39,323 nucleotides of DNA from Candidatus Neoruminococcus faecicola (GCA_904398325.1 CAJFPC010000054.1:1-39323), one strand, 5' to 3'; counted from the first letter of the stretch, positions 1 through 8,478 are shown. The notes: generated by a model from the letters alone, not told the origin. Translations and numbers: made by a program.

Positions 1-342
1 AACGCTCACGGCACCAGCACCCCTCAAAACGACAAGATCGAAACCCTGGCCATCAAAAAGGCCCTGGGCGACGGCGCATATGACTGCTGCATCAGCTCGA
101 TCAAATCCATGACCGGGCACATGCTGGGCGCGGCCGGCGGTGCGGAGGCCATTGCCACCGCCCTGACTCTCAAGACCGGCATTGTTCCGCCCACCATCGG
201 CTATCAGGAGGCCGACCCCGAGTGCGACCTCAACTATGTGCCCAACCAGGCGGTCAAGGCCGACCCGGTGTGCGCCATTTCCAGCTCCTTTGGATTCGGC
301 GGCCACAATGCCTGCATTGCCATGAGAAAGGCGGAGGACTGA
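1..342 (+). CDS. fabF: 3-oxoacyl-ACP synthase II (KAS II), C-terminal part
   Basis: This is the 3' end of a condensing enzyme of type II fatty-acid synthesis, which elongates acyl-ACP with malonyl-ACP in the cytosol. The frame is open from the first base, so about three quarters of the gene lies upstream of the window. The visible part carries the family's C-terminal active-site blocks. NAHGTSTP holds the first catalytic His, [13 protein letters not shown] holds the catalytic Lys and second His, and [11 protein letters not shown] is the Gly-rich C-terminal loop. The stop is five bases before accB, and a GCGGAGG ribosome site for accB lies inside the end of this gene. This matches the fab/acc operon order common in Firmicutes. 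Identity is secure, but start and length cannot be seen. Confidence 0.97.
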   Translation, partial: NAHGTSTPQNDKIETLAIKKALGDGAYDCCISSIKSMTGHMLGAAGGAEAIATALTLKTGIVPPTIGYQEADPECDLNYVPNQAVKADPVCAISSSFGFGGHNACIAMRKAED

Positions 343-346
343 GCAT

Positions 347-796
347 ATGAATATCCGCAACATTAAAGAGATTGCCGCTGTGATGGAAAAAAGCGGCTTA
401 ACCCTGGTGGAAGTGACGGAAGGGGAGACCACCCTGCGCCTGGAGCGCGCCCCGGCGGTGGTGCCGGCAGCAGCGGTGCAGCCCGCTGCATCCGCCGCAC
501 CTGCTGCTCCGGCTGCATCTGCCCCGGCGGCGGAAGAGAAGCCGGCGGTGGATTTTAACCATGTCACCGAAGTGACCTCCCCGCTGGTGGGCGTTGTCTA
601 TCTGGCTCCTTCGCCGGATTCCCCGCCCTTTGTCACGGTTGGCAGCAAGGTCAAAAAGGGCGATGTGCTCTGCATTGTGGAGGCTATGAAGGTCATGAAT
701 GAGATCACCTCCGATGTGGACGGCGAGGTCGTGGATATCTGCGCCGAAAATGGCCAGCTGGTGGAGTTTTCCCAGGTGCTGTTCAAGATTTATTGA
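347..796 (+). CDS. accB: Biotin carboxyl carrier protein of acetyl-CoA carboxylase (BCCP)
   Basis: BCCP carries the biotin that shuttles CO2 between biotin carboxylase (AccC) and the carboxyltransferase (AccDA), giving malonyl-CoA for fatty-acid synthesis. The 149-aa protein has the usual three parts. The N-terminal helical segment covers about residues 1-35. An Ala/Pro-rich flexible linker follows at about 36-66. The biotinyl domain covers about 72-149, with the biotinylation motif EAMKVMNE and the modified Lys at about residue 115. The residue after the Lys is Val rather than the commoner Met or Leu, which is tolerated in this family. The gene sits between fabF and fabZ and is clearly co-transcribed with them. 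Confidence 0.97.
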   Translation: MNIRNIKEIAAVMEKSGLTLVEVTEGETTLRLERAPAVVPAAAVQPAASAAPAAPAASAPAAEEKPAVDFNHVTEVTSPLVGVVYLAPSPDSPPFVTVGSKVKKGDVLCIVEAMKVMNEITSDVDGEVVDICAENGQLVEFSQVLFKIY

Positions 797-829
797 GATC
801 AAGTAGGAGAAGAAGGGAGGCTGTTTCTG

Positions 830-1258
830 ATGAATCGGGAAGAAATTAAAAAGCTGCTGCCCCACCGGGAGCCGATGCTGCTGGTGGATGAGGCCGAGGC
901 GGTGGATGAAAAGACCGCCCGGGGCAGCTATACCATTAAAGGGGATGAATTCTTTTTGCAGGGGCATTTTCCGGGCCAGCCGGTGACGCCGGGCGTCATG
1001 CTCTGTGAGATGATGGCCCAGACCTGCTGCGTGCTGCTCAGCGGCCAATCCGGCGGCAAGACGCCTTATTTCACCAGCCTGGATAAGGTGAAATTCAAAA
1101 AGACGGTCCTGCCCGGGGATAAGCTGGAAATCGAATGCGTCATCACCAACCAGAAGGGCCCCTTTTATTTTGCCCAGGGCAAGGGCAGGGTCGGCGGCAA
1201 GCTGGCCGTCAGCGCGGATTTCTCCTTTGCGCTGATCGACAATAGCGAAAGGAAGTAA
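830..1258 (+). CDS. fabZ: 3-hydroxyacyl-ACP dehydratase
   Basis: FabZ removes water from 3-hydroxyacyl-ACP to give trans-2-enoyl-ACP in fatty-acid elongation. The 142-aa hot-dog-fold protein starts with the typical LLPHREPMLLVDE segment. It has the active-site block GHFPGQPVTPGV (His about 46) followed by the catalytic Glu at about 60 in LCEMMAQ. Length is normal for the family. An AAGGGAGG ribosome site ends nine bases before the ATG. The gene lies between accB and accC in the fab/acc operon. FabA is unlikely because the protein is short and lacks FabA-specific extensions. Confidence 0.96.
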   Translation: MNREEIKKLLPHREPMLLVDEAEAVDEKTARGSYTIKGDEFFLQGHFPGQPVTPGVMLCEMMAQTCCVLLSGQSGGKTPYFTSLDKVKFKKTVLPGDKLEIECVITNQKGPFYFAQGKGRVGGKLAVSADFSFALIDNSERK

Positions 1259-1262
1259 TCTG

Positions 1263-2597
1263 GTGTTTTCTAAGATTCTGATTGCCAACCGCGGCGAGAT
1301 CGCGGTGCGCATTATCCGCGCCTGCAAAGAGATGGGCATCCTGACCGTGGCGGTTTTTTCCGAAGCGGACCGGGATGCGCTGCATGTCAGCCTGGCGGAT
1401 GAGAGCGTGTGTATCGGGCCCGCCCCGGTCAAGGACAGCTACCTGAATATGACGGAGATCCTCTCTGCGGCGGTGGTCACCGGCGCGCAGGCGATCCATC
1501 CCGGTTATGGGCTTCTGTCGGAAAACGCCCTCTTTGCCGAGCGCTGCCGCCAGTGCGGCATTGTGTTCATCGGCCCCTCGCCGGAGGTCATCAGCCAGAT
1601 GGGCGACAAGGATATGGCCCGCAAGACCATGAAGGCTGCCGGGGTGCCGGTGGTGCCCGGCTGCGATGTCCTCTCCAGCGTGGAGGAGGGCCGCGCCGAG
1701 GCGGAAAAAATCGGTTTCCCGCTGCTGATTAAGGCCCGCGCAGGCGGCGGCGGCAAGGGGATCCGCCGGGTAGACAGCCTGGAAGAATTCGACGCCGCTT
1801 ATCTCGCCGCTTATGCCGAGGCGGAAAGCAGCTTCGGCGATGGCGCCTGCTACCTGGAAAAATACCTGTTTCCCGTCAAGCATATCGAGATGCAGCTGCT
1901 CTGCGACCGGTTCGGCGGCATCGTCTGCCTGGGGGAACGGGAGTGTTCCATCCAGCGCAAAAACCAGAAAATGATTGAGGAAAGCCCCTCGGTGGCCGTC
2001 ACCCCCCAGATCCGGGAGAAGATGATGGAGGCCTCGGTCAAGGTGGCCAAGGCAGTGGGCTATGAGGGCCTTGGCACGGTGGAATTCCTCATGGACCAGG
2101 GCGGCAATTTTTATTTTATGGAGATGAACACCCGCCTGCAGGTGGAGCATCCGGTCACCGAAATGGTCACCGGCATCGACCTGGTCAAGTGGCAGATCCG
2201 CGTAGCGGCCGGCCTTCCTCTCGGCTTTGAGCAGAAGGACGTGGAGCTGCGGGGCTGTGCCATCGAATGCCGCATCAACGCGGAAAACCCCATGGAAAAC
2301 TTCCGCCCCTCCTGCGGCAAGATCACCCTGCTGCATATCCCGGGCGGGCCGTGGGTGCGCTTTGATACGGCGGTGTATCAGGATTATTTCGTGCCGCCTT
2401 TTTATGATTCCATGATCGGCAAGCTGATCGTTCATGCTCAGACCAGGGAAGAAGCCCTGCGCAAAATGCAGGCGGCCCTGTGCGAGCTGGTGCTGGAGGG
2501 CATCGACAACAACAGCGAGCTGCAGATGGATATCCTCAGCGATAAAGACTTTATCTCGGGGGATTATTACACCGATTTTATGGCGAAAAGGGGATAA
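1263..2597 (+). CDS. accC: Biotin carboxylase subunit of acetyl-CoA carboxylase
   Basis: AccC uses ATP and bicarbonate to carboxylate the biotin on BCCP. The 444-aa protein is the normal length. It begins MFSKILIANRGEIAVRIIRA, the hallmark N-terminus, which fixes the start at a GTG codon four bases after the fabZ stop. Later landmarks are the HPGYGLLSEN block, the ATP-grasp Gly-rich loop KARAGGGGKGIR, and the catalytic segment MEMNTRLQVEHPVTE. The C-terminus lacks a biotinyl domain, so this is the stand-alone subunit rather than pyruvate carboxylase. Spacing to accD is three bases. Confidence 0.97.
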   Translation: MFSKILIANRGEIAVRIIRACKEMGILTVAVFSEADRDALHVSLADESVCIGPAPVKDSYLNMTEILSAAVVTGAQAIHPGYGLLSENALFAERCRQCGIVFIGPSPEVISQMGDKDMARKTMKAAGVPVVPGCDVLSSVEEGRAEAEKIGFPLLIKARAGGGGKGIRRVDSLEEFDAAYLAAYAEAESSFGDGACYLEKYLFPVKHIEMQLLCDRFGGIVCLGERECSIQRKNQKMIEESPSVAVTPQIREKMMEASVKVAKAVGYEGLGTVEFLMDQGGNFYFMEMNTRLQVEHPVTEMVTGIDLVKWQIRVAAGLPLGFEQKDVELRGCAIECRINAENPMENFRPSCGKITLLHIPGGPWVRFDTAVYQDYFVPPFYDSMIGKLIVHAQTREEALRKMQAALCELVLEGIDNNSELQMDILSDKDFISGDYYTDFMAKRG

Positions 2598-2600
2598 CTC

Positions 2601-3467
2601 ATGCTGAATAAATCCTTATTTAAACGCCCGAAGAACACGCTGGAGGGGTATGAACGCCCCTCCAAAAGCGTATCTCCCCATGTCCCGGATGAGATGTACC
2701 TCAGCTGCCCCGGCTGCAAGGCCATGCTGCCCAGCGACGAGCTGGCCGAAAAGCTCTATGTCTGCCCCCGCTGCGGCAGGCATCTGCGCATCGGCGCCCG
2801 GCAGCGCATTGCCCTTTTGGTGGATCGGGACAGCTTTCGTGAGATGGATGCGGAGATGGCCTCCCGCAACATCATCGATTTTCCCGGTTACACCAAAAAG
2901 CTGGCCAACACGGTCCTGGATTCCCAGGAGAAAGAGGCCGTCATCACCGGGGAGGCTATGCTGGGCGGCCGCCCGGTCGCTTTGTTTGTCATGGAGCCCA
3001 ATTTCATGATCGGCTCCATGGGCACTGTGGTGGGGGAGAAGATCACCCGCCTGTTCGAATACGCCACCCAAAAGAGCCTGCCGGTCATCGGGTTCACCGT
3101 CTCCGGCGGGGCCCGCATGCAGGAGGGAATCCTCTCGCTGATGCAGATGGCCAAGACCAGCGGCGCTGTCAAGCGCCACAGCGATGCGGGCAATTTATAT
3201 ATCGTGGTATTGACCGACCCCACCACCGGCGGCGTCACGGCCAGCTTCGGCATGGAGGGGGATATCCAGATCGCGGAGCCCGGCGCCCTCATCGGGTTTG
3301 CCGGCCCCCGCGTCATTGAGCAGACCATCCGGCAGAAGCTGCCGGCGGGCTTCCAGCGGGCAGAATTCCTGTTGGAAAAGGGCTTTTTGGATGCGGTAGT
3401 GCCCCGGCGCTATCACCGCAAGTATCTTTCCCGCCTGTTGGCGCTGCATGAAAGGGGGGACGCCTGA
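2601..3467 (+). CDS. accD: Acetyl-CoA carboxylase carboxyltransferase subunit beta
   Basis: AccD forms with AccA the carboxyltransferase that moves CO2 from carboxybiotin to acetyl-CoA. The 288-aa protein has the N-terminal C4 zinc ribbon typical of AccD (Cys about 36, 39, 55 and 58, in SCPGCK and VCPRCGRH). A crotonase-fold domain follows, with the oxyanion-type segments [12 protein letters not shown] and [13 protein letters not shown]. The stop TGA overlaps the accA ATG by one base (TGATG), so the two subunits are translationally coupled, consistent with equal stoichiometry. Confidence 0.97.
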   Translation: MLNKSLFKRPKNTLEGYERPSKSVSPHVPDEMYLSCPGCKAMLPSDELAEKLYVCPRCGRHLRIGARQRIALLVDRDSFREMDAEMASRNIIDFPGYTKKLANTVLDSQEKEAVITGEAMLGGRPVALFVMEPNFMIGSMGTVVGEKITRLFEYATQKSLPVIGFTVSGGARMQEGILSLMQMAKTSGAVKRHSDAGNLYIVVLTDPTTGGVTASFGMEGDIQIAEPGALIGFAGPRVIEQTIRQKLPAGFQRAEFLLEKGFLDAVVPRRYHRKYLSRLLALHERGDA

Positions 3468-4234
3468 TGGAAGCAATCGAGCGTGTGCGGGCGGCCCGTG
3501 CCAAGGGCAGGCCCACAGCGGTGGATTTCATCCGCAATGTGACGGAGGAATTTATGGAGATGCACGGCGACCGCCGTTTCGGGGATGACCGTGCGGTGGT
3601 GGCGGGCATTTCCCGCCTTGCCGGCCGGCCGGTGACGGTGATCGGCCTGGAGCGCGGCAGCGACACCAAGGAACGGGTGATGCGCAACTTTGGCTGCGCC
3701 CATCCGGAGGGCTACCGCAAAGCCCTGCGCCTGATGAAGCAGGCGGAAAAATTCCACCGGCCGGTGCTTTGTTTTGTGGATACTTCCGGAGCCTACTGCG
3801 GCCTGGAGGCGGAGGAGCGCGGCGAGGCCCAGGCCATTGCCGAGAACCTGATGGAAATGATGACCCTGAAAACCCCCATCATCTCGGTGTTTATCGGGGA
3901 GGGGGGCAGCGGCGGCGCTTTGGGTCTCGCTGTGGCCGATCAGGTCTGGATGCTGGAAAACGCGGTTTATTCCGTCGTTTCCCCGGAGGGGTGCGCCAGC
4001 ATTTTGTGGAAGGATTCCTCCCGCACCAAGGAGGCCGCTCAATTCCTCAAAATGACAGCGGAGGATCTCTTGGAGCTGGGCGTGGTAGAGCGTGTTTTCC
4101 CCGAGACGGAGGAAACCTACCAGCAGCTCAAGGAGGAGCTTGCCGCCGCCTTTGAGCAGTCGATGCAGCTGCCGGTGGAGGTTTTGCTGGAAAACCGCTA
4201 TCAGAGATTCCGCCGGATGGGGGTGCCGGAGTGA
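3467..4234 (+). CDS. accA: Acetyl-CoA carboxylase carboxyltransferase subunit alpha
   Basis: AccA is the second half of the carboxyltransferase. The 255-aa protein is on the short side for AccA but within the Firmicutes range. It shows the typical blocks FMEMHGDRRFGDDRAVV near the N-terminus, CFVDTSGAYCGLEAEERGEA, and IGEGGSGGALGLAVADQVWMLENAVYSV-like sequence that forms the oxyanion region. The ATG overlaps the accD stop. The 3' end overlaps the following degV start by four bases (GTGA), so accD, accA and degV are all coupled. Confidence 0.97.
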   Translation: MEAIERVRAARAKGRPTAVDFIRNVTEEFMEMHGDRRFGDDRAVVAGISRLAGRPVTVIGLERGSDTKERVMRNFGCAHPEGYRKALRLMKQAEKFHRPVLCFVDTSGAYCGLEAEERGEAQAIAENLMEMMTLKTPIISVFIGEGGSGGALGLAVADQVWMLENAVYSVVSPEGCASILWKDSSRTKEAAQFLKMTAEDLLELGVVERVFPETEETYQQLKEELAAAFEQSMQLPVEVLLENRYQRFRRMGVPE

Positions 4235-5061
4235 TCACCATCGTGACCGACAGCTCCTCCGGCTTTACCCGCGCCGCAGCCCGGCGGCTGGGCGCCCGGG
4301 TGGTGCCCATGTATTATCAGGTGGGCGGCAGAACCTACCGGGACGGTTATGCGGATGAAAACGGGGATTATTTCCCGGTTATTTTTCAGAACCGCTATCT
4401 TCCCCGCACGGTGCAGACGCCGGTGGAGGATTTTAAGGCGATGTTTTCCATGCTTTGCCAGGAGGAGGATAACCAGGTGCTCTGCCTGACCATTTCCTCC
4501 CGGCTCAGCGGCACTTATCAGAATGCCCTGCAGGCCGCCGCGGATTTTGGCGGCCGGGTGAAGGTGGTGGATTCCCTGACCGTGGCCGGTGCGCTGGCCC
4601 TGCTGGTAGAGCAGGCCCGCCATGCAATCCGCCAGGGGGCCGGCCTGGAAGAAGCCGCGCGCCTGGTGGAAGAGGCCCGTCTGCGCACGCGCCTTTATTT
4701 CACCGTGGGCAGCATGGCCAACCTGCGCCGCAGCCGCCGGCTGGGGACTGTGCGGCAGGGGATGGGGAATATCCTCAATGTCCAGCCGGTTTTGACCTGC
4801 CGCCAGGGCTTGGTGCATTCCTGCAAAATGGTGCGGGGCCAGCGCCTGCTGCTGGCGGAGCTGGCTGCGTTGGTGCCGGAAAATGCCCGGCAGGTGGTGC
4901 TGCATTTTCAGCGCAACAAAAAGGCGGCGCAGCAGCTGCTTTCGGCGCTGAAGCTGCGCTGCCGGCAGGCGCAGTTTTCCATGGATGTGCTGGGCCCTGT
5001 GCTCAGCATCCATCTGGGGGAAGGCGTCCTGGCCGTCGCCTGGCTGGAAAGTGCCGAATGA
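4231..5061 (+). CDS. DegV/FakB-family fatty-acid-binding protein
   Basis: DegV-family proteins bind a single fatty acid. Some, called FakB, present it to the kinase FakA for phosphorylation. The 276-aa protein opens with ITIVTDSSSGFT, the conserved TDSS ligand-binding block. It continues with the family pattern of SSRLSGTYQNA and VDSLTVAGALALLVEQA, then a C-terminal domain with FTVGSMANLRRSRRLG. The GTG start lies inside the accA stop (GTGA), so expression is tied to malonyl-CoA synthesis genes. That supports a fatty-acid role (inference). No FakA kinase gene is visible. Whether it acts as FakB or in another lipid-sensing role is open. Confidence 0.9.
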   Translation: MITIVTDSSSGFTRAAARRLGARVVPMYYQVGGRTYRDGYADENGDYFPVIFQNRYLPRTVQTPVEDFKAMFSMLCQEEDNQVLCLTISSRLSGTYQNALQAAADFGGRVKVVDSLTVAGALALLVEQARHAIRQGAGLEEAARLVEEARLRTRLYFTVGSMANLRRSRRLGTVRQGMGNILNVQPVLTCRQGLVHSCKMVRGQRLLLAELAALVPENARQVVLHFQRNKKAAQQLLSALKLRCRQAQFSMDVLGPVLSIHLGEGVLAVAWLESAE

Positions 5062-5073
5062 TGTGAACAAGAA

Positions 5074-5110
5074 ACAGCCGGAGGCTCCTGCCTCCGGCTG
5101 TTATTTTTTT
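5074..5110 (+). terminator. Intrinsic terminator of the fab/acc/degV operon
   Basis: A perfect 12-bp GC-rich stem (arms 5074-5085 and 5090-5101, loop TCCT) is followed by a T-rich tract (TATTTTTTT). It begins 12 bases after the degV stop and is the end of the fatty-acid operon. Confidence 0.95.
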
Positions 5111-5454
5111 GATTGGCGGCTGCCTGAAGATTCGGCTTTCCTCTGCGGCAACGGCAAAAAAATCGATCAGGGCGGTCAGTTCCCGGGTTACTTGCTGCGG
5201 CAGCCTTTTATGGGAACCATATTCTCCCCATAAAATGGAAGCTGAAGGAACCGGCTTTTGGACAGCTTTAGAGATAATCTGCACAAACAAGGCGCTTAAA
5301 AATACCCATGATATTGTACCAAGGGGATATGGGCCGTTTTTTGGATTGAGCGAGCCTTGCCTCAAAAACGGGCGAAAATAAAAGAGCCAGGGGTCTAAAT
5401 TGTCAGCCTCTACTAAAACTTGCTTCATCAACCTCTAGGGGTCTAAAATGCAAT
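5111..5454. other. Intergenic stretch without a supported gene
   Basis: No gene with a ribosome site and family signature is visible here. A minus-strand open frame of about 140 codons crosses the stretch (5003-5431), but it runs through the terminator and into degV, so I do not call it. The stretch contains an 11-base direct repeat, AGGGGTCTAAA, at 5389-5399 and 5437-5447. It could be a decayed gene or a lineage-specific intergenic repeat. I cannot tell which. Confidence 0.4.
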
Positions 5455-5483
5455 TTGAATAAAAAACTTTGATTTTGTATAAT
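5455..5483 (+). promoter_or_regulatory. Promoter of the Ca2+ ATPase gene
   Basis: TTGAAT (5455-5460), a 17-base spacer and TATAAT (5478-5483) form a strong sigma-A promoter in AT-rich DNA. Transcription would start near 5490, leaving an unusually long leader of about 245 bases before the ATG at 5734. Confidence 0.75.
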
Positions 5484-5615
5484 CTAACCATAGGCGCTGA
5501 ACAGAAGATGCCACAGAAAAAATATGATAAACAAGTGGTTTTTCTGGATGCCTCTATGATAAAAAGAGACTTTTGACGAATATTTTCCTAAAAATTTGAA
5601 TATATTTTCGTTTTC

Positions 5616-5733
5616 AATAAACGGGCTCCGAAGGAAGTAAGTTTGACCACGATTCTGGTTGGATTGTACCGATATTGGGGTACCGTTTATTTTTGTATCC
5701 ATTTTTAAATTCAGAAAGGGTTGGTAGATGTAA
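5616..5733 (+). promoter_or_regulatory. Structured leader and AUG-stop element before the Ca2+ ATPase
   Basis: A 9-bp inverted repeat (AATAAACGG 5616-5624, CCGTTTATT 5683-5691) encloses two smaller dyads, ACCA/TGGT and GTACC/GGTAC. It is followed by a weak T-run, so it may act as a leader hairpin or weak terminator. Downstream, AAAGGG (5715-5720) is seven bases from an ATG at 5728 whose next codon is TAA. This start-stop pair abuts the ATPase ATG at 5734, which lies a less favourable 13 bases from the same ribosome site. It does not match the yybP-ykoY manganese riboswitch that precedes some P-type ATPases. Confidence 0.45.
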
Positions 5734-8403
5734 ATGGAGAATCACAAACGCAAGCCTTGGCATTCCATGCCCATTGCAGAGGTTTTCAGCGAGCTGGGCA
5801 CTTCTGAGGAGGGCTTAAGCGATGCCGAGGCGGCCGACAGACTAAAACGTTACGGCAGCAATGAATTGAGAAAGAAACCCCCGAAGACACTCTTTCAGCT
5901 GATCTGGGCACAGATTGCTGATGCGATGGTCATCATCCTGCTGATCGCTGCGGCGCTCTCCTTTATTCTGGGTGAGATCACCGAAGGCGTTGTCCTGCTG
6001 ATCATCGTCGTGGTCAACGCGATTGTCGGTGTCGTGCAGGAGGGCAAAGCGGAAGCCGCGCTGGAATCTCTTAAGCAGATGAGCGCCCCCACCGCCCGCG
6101 TCCTGCGTCAGAACGGCGAGGAGGATGTTATTCCCGCCAGCGAGCTGGTTGTGGGTGATATTGTCATTCTGGAAGACGGCGCCAAGGTCCCGGCGGACTT
6201 GAGACTGTTCGATTCTTCCAGCCTGAAGATTCAGGAAGCGTCCCTGACCGGTGAATCTGTCCCCGCTGAAAAAGATGCGGAAGAGATTCTGCCGGCAGAC
6301 TGTGCCTTGGGTGACCGTGTCAATATGGCCTATTCTTCCTCGATGGTTGCTTATGGCCGCGCGACTGGCGTCGTGGTTGCCACCGGTATGGATACCGAGG
6401 TCGGTAACATTGCCAACCTGCTGGATGAGCAGGATGATACGGATACCCCGCTGAAGAGAAAGCTGGGCGCCGTGGGCAAGACCCTGGCGGTGGTTGGCCT
6501 GATCATCTGCGTACTGATCTTCATCATCGGCCTGCTGCACGGCAATGAGCTGCTGCCGCTGTTTATGATGGCGATTTCTCTGGCGGTTTCCGTGATTCCG
6601 GAAGGCCTGCCTGCTACTGCTACCATCGTGCTCGCCTTGGGCGTGCAGCGTATGGCGAAGCGCAATGCCCTGGTCAGAAAGCTGCCGGCTGTGGAAACCC
6701 TGGGTTCTACCACGGTGATCTGCTCGGATAAAACCGGTACCCTGACCATGAACAAAATGACTGTCACCCATATGGCCAAGGTGGAGGATATCCAGGCTCA
6801 GAAGGCTGCTCCAGTCTCTGAAATCAACATCATGGGCGACGACGCTTACCGTGAGATTCTCCGTGCCGGCGTGCTGTGTAATAACGCCGCCTTTGACCCG
6901 GATGAACCCGATGTGATCCTGGGCGACCCCACCGAGGGTGCGTTCCTGCTCCTGACCCGTGACAATGGCAAGGACCCCGAAGTTGTCGAGGATGAAAACC
7001 CCCGTGAATTCGAGCAGCCCTTTGACTCGGTCAGAAAGAGAATGACCACCGCCAACCGGACCCCTGAGGGCCTGATGGCTTATTGTAAGGGCGCTGTGGA
7101 GTCTGTGGTTCCCCAGTGTACCCACATTCAGGTGGGCGGTGAAATCCGTCCCATCACTGCCGAGGACGTCGAGCTGATCAACAAGATGAACGCCCAGATG
7201 GCTGCAAACGCGCTGCGTCTGCTGGCTATCGCCAAGAAAACCCTGGATCATGTCCCCGAGGAAGAAGAGGATGTGGAGCATGACCTGGTGTTCATGGGCC
7301 TGGTTGGTATGATCGACCCGCCTCGTGTCGAGGTCAAGGATGCGATTCAGACCTGCCACGGCGCTGGTATCCGCACGGTTATGATCACCGGCGACCACAA
7401 GATCACCGCTGTTGCCATTGCTAAGGAGCTTTCCATCTGGCGGGATGGCGATATGGCCATCACCGGCGAAGAGCTTGACCGCATGAGCGACGAGCAGCTG
7501 GATCAGGTTGTGGGTAAAACCTCTGTCTTTGCCCGTGTTTCCCCGAAGGATAAACTGAGAATCATCCAGTCCCTGAAGCGTAAAGGCGAAATCGCTGCCA
7601 TGACCGGTGACGGCGTCAACGACGCCCCCGCCCTGAAGGCTGCCGATATCGGTGTCGCCATGGGTATCACCGGTACTGACGTTGCCAAGGAAGCGGCCGA
7701 TATGGTCCTGCTGGATGATAACTTTACCACCATTGTGGCTGCCGCGGCGGAAGGCCGTCGTGTCTACCGCAATATCCAGAAGGTGATCCAGTTCCTGCTG
7801 GCCGGTAACGTGGGTGAGATTATCACCGTCTTTATCGCGACCCTGCTCAACTGGCAGGCCCCTGTTCTGGCAATCCACATTTTGTGGGTCAACCTGGCGA
7901 CCGACTCTCTGCCGGCCCTGGCTCTGGGCGTTGATCCGCCGGAAAAAGACCTGATGAAGCAGCAGCCCATCCGTTCCGGCAGCCTGTTTGACCGCGGTCT
8001 GGTGAGCCGTGTGATTATCCACGGTATCTTCATCTCCGCCGCCACGCTGATTGCTTACGGTTACGGCAACCTGGGCGACAGCCACATCGTTGGTCAGACC
8101 ATGGCCTTCTGCGTGCTGGCTTTCTCCCAGCTGGTGCATGCGCTCAACCAGCGCAGCAATATCCATTCGGCGTTTACCGCTCACAACGGTCACAACAAGG
8201 CCTTGTTCGGTGCTATGATCTTCTCGCTGGTCCTGATGGCGATTCTGCTGTTCATCCCGGCCCTGAGAAGCGTCTTCAGCCTGACCACCCTGAATCTGAC
8301 CGAGTGGATTATCGTGGGCGTCTGCTCCTTCCTGCCGCTGATTGGCGTTGAGATCATGAAGGCGATTCAGCGCTCCATGCTCAAATCCAAAGCTGCGAAA
8401 TAA
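5734..8403 (+). CDS. P2A-type calcium-transporting ATPase (SERCA/PMR1-like)
   Basis: This is a membrane pump exporting Ca2+ at the cost of ATP. The 889-aa protein has the full P-type layout. An N-terminal cation-ATPase domain comes first. TGES lies at about 172-175, and the phosphorylated Asp of DKTGT at about 332. MITGDH lies at about 550 and TGDGVNDAP at about 624. A six-helix C-terminal transport domain ends the protein. Ca2+-type ligands are visible: PEGLPA in M4 (Glu about 290), NVGE in M5 (Asn 692, Glu 695) and NLATD in M6 (Asn 720, Asp 724). At the M8 position of SERCA Glu908 I see Gln (about 799), as in plasma-membrane pumps, which suggests one Ca2+ per cycle (inference). Codon use is richer in CGT and GGT than in the neighbours, consistent with high expression. 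Mn2+ as substrate cannot be excluded. Confidence 0.94.
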   Translation: MENHKRKPWHSMPIAEVFSELGTSEEGLSDAEAADRLKRYGSNELRKKPPKTLFQLIWAQIADAMVIILLIAAALSFILGEITEGVVLLIIVVVNAIVGVVQEGKAEAALESLKQMSAPTARVLRQNGEEDVIPASELVVGDIVILEDGAKVPADLRLFDSSSLKIQEASLTGESVPAEKDAEEILPADCALGDRVNMAYSSSMVAYGRATGVVVATGMDTEVGNIANLLDEQDDTDTPLKRKLGAVGKTLAVVGLIICVLIFIIGLLHGNELLPLFMMAISLAVSVIPEGLPATATIVLALGVQRMAKRNALVRKLPAVETLGSTTVICSDKTGTLTMNKMTVTHMAKVEDIQAQKAAPVSEINIMGDDAYREILRAGVLCNNAAFDPDEPDVILGDPTEGAFLLLTRDNGKDPEVVEDENPREFEQPFDSVRKRMTTANRTPEGLMAYCKGAVESVVPQCTHIQVGGEIRPITAEDVELINKMNAQMAANALRLLAIAKKTLDHVPEEEEDVEHDLVFMGLVGMIDPPRVEVKDAIQTCHGAGIRTVMITGDHKITAVAIAKELSIWRDGDMAITGEELDRMSDEQLDQVVGKTSVFARVSPKDKLRIIQSLKRKGEIAAMTGDGVNDAPALKAADIGVAMGITGTDVAKEAADMVLLDDNFTTIVAAAAEGRRVYRNIQKVIQFLLAGNVGEIITVFIATLLNWQAPVLAIHILWVNLATDSLPALALGVDPPEKDLMKQQPIRSGSLFDRGLVSRVIIHGIFISAATLIAYGYGNLGDSHIVGQTMAFCVLAFSQLVHALNQRSNIHSAFTAHNGHNKALFGAMIFSLVLMAILLFIPALRSVFSLTTLNLTEWIIVGVCSFLPLIGVEIMKAIQRSMLKSKAAK

Positions 8404-8451
8404 CTTTTAACAACTCCTGTCCCTATTGGGATATCAACTCCACACAATGGG

Positions 8452-8478
8452 AAAAGCCGGCTTTGCCCGGCTTTTTCC
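8452..8478 (+). terminator. Terminator after the Ca2+ ATPase gene
   Basis: A 9-bp stem AAAAGCCGG/CCGGCTTTT (8452-8460, 8467-8475) with loop CTTTGC is followed by a short T-rich tail. The A-run on the left means it could also act on the minus strand. Confidence 0.8.

Noticed and set aside
5003..5431. 142-codon minus-strand frame after degV
   Set aside because: It reads through the operon terminator and into degV, with no good ribosome site and no recognised family.
5484..5733. yybP-ykoY manganese riboswitch before the ATPase
   Set aside because: The conserved loops of that riboswitch are not recognisable in the leader.
5842..8193. 783-codon open frame antisense to the Ca2+ ATPase
   Set aside because: It is a shadow of the codon bias of the real gene: composition is rich in His, Gln and Arg, with no ribosome site and no family signature. 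Its length alone is not evidence.
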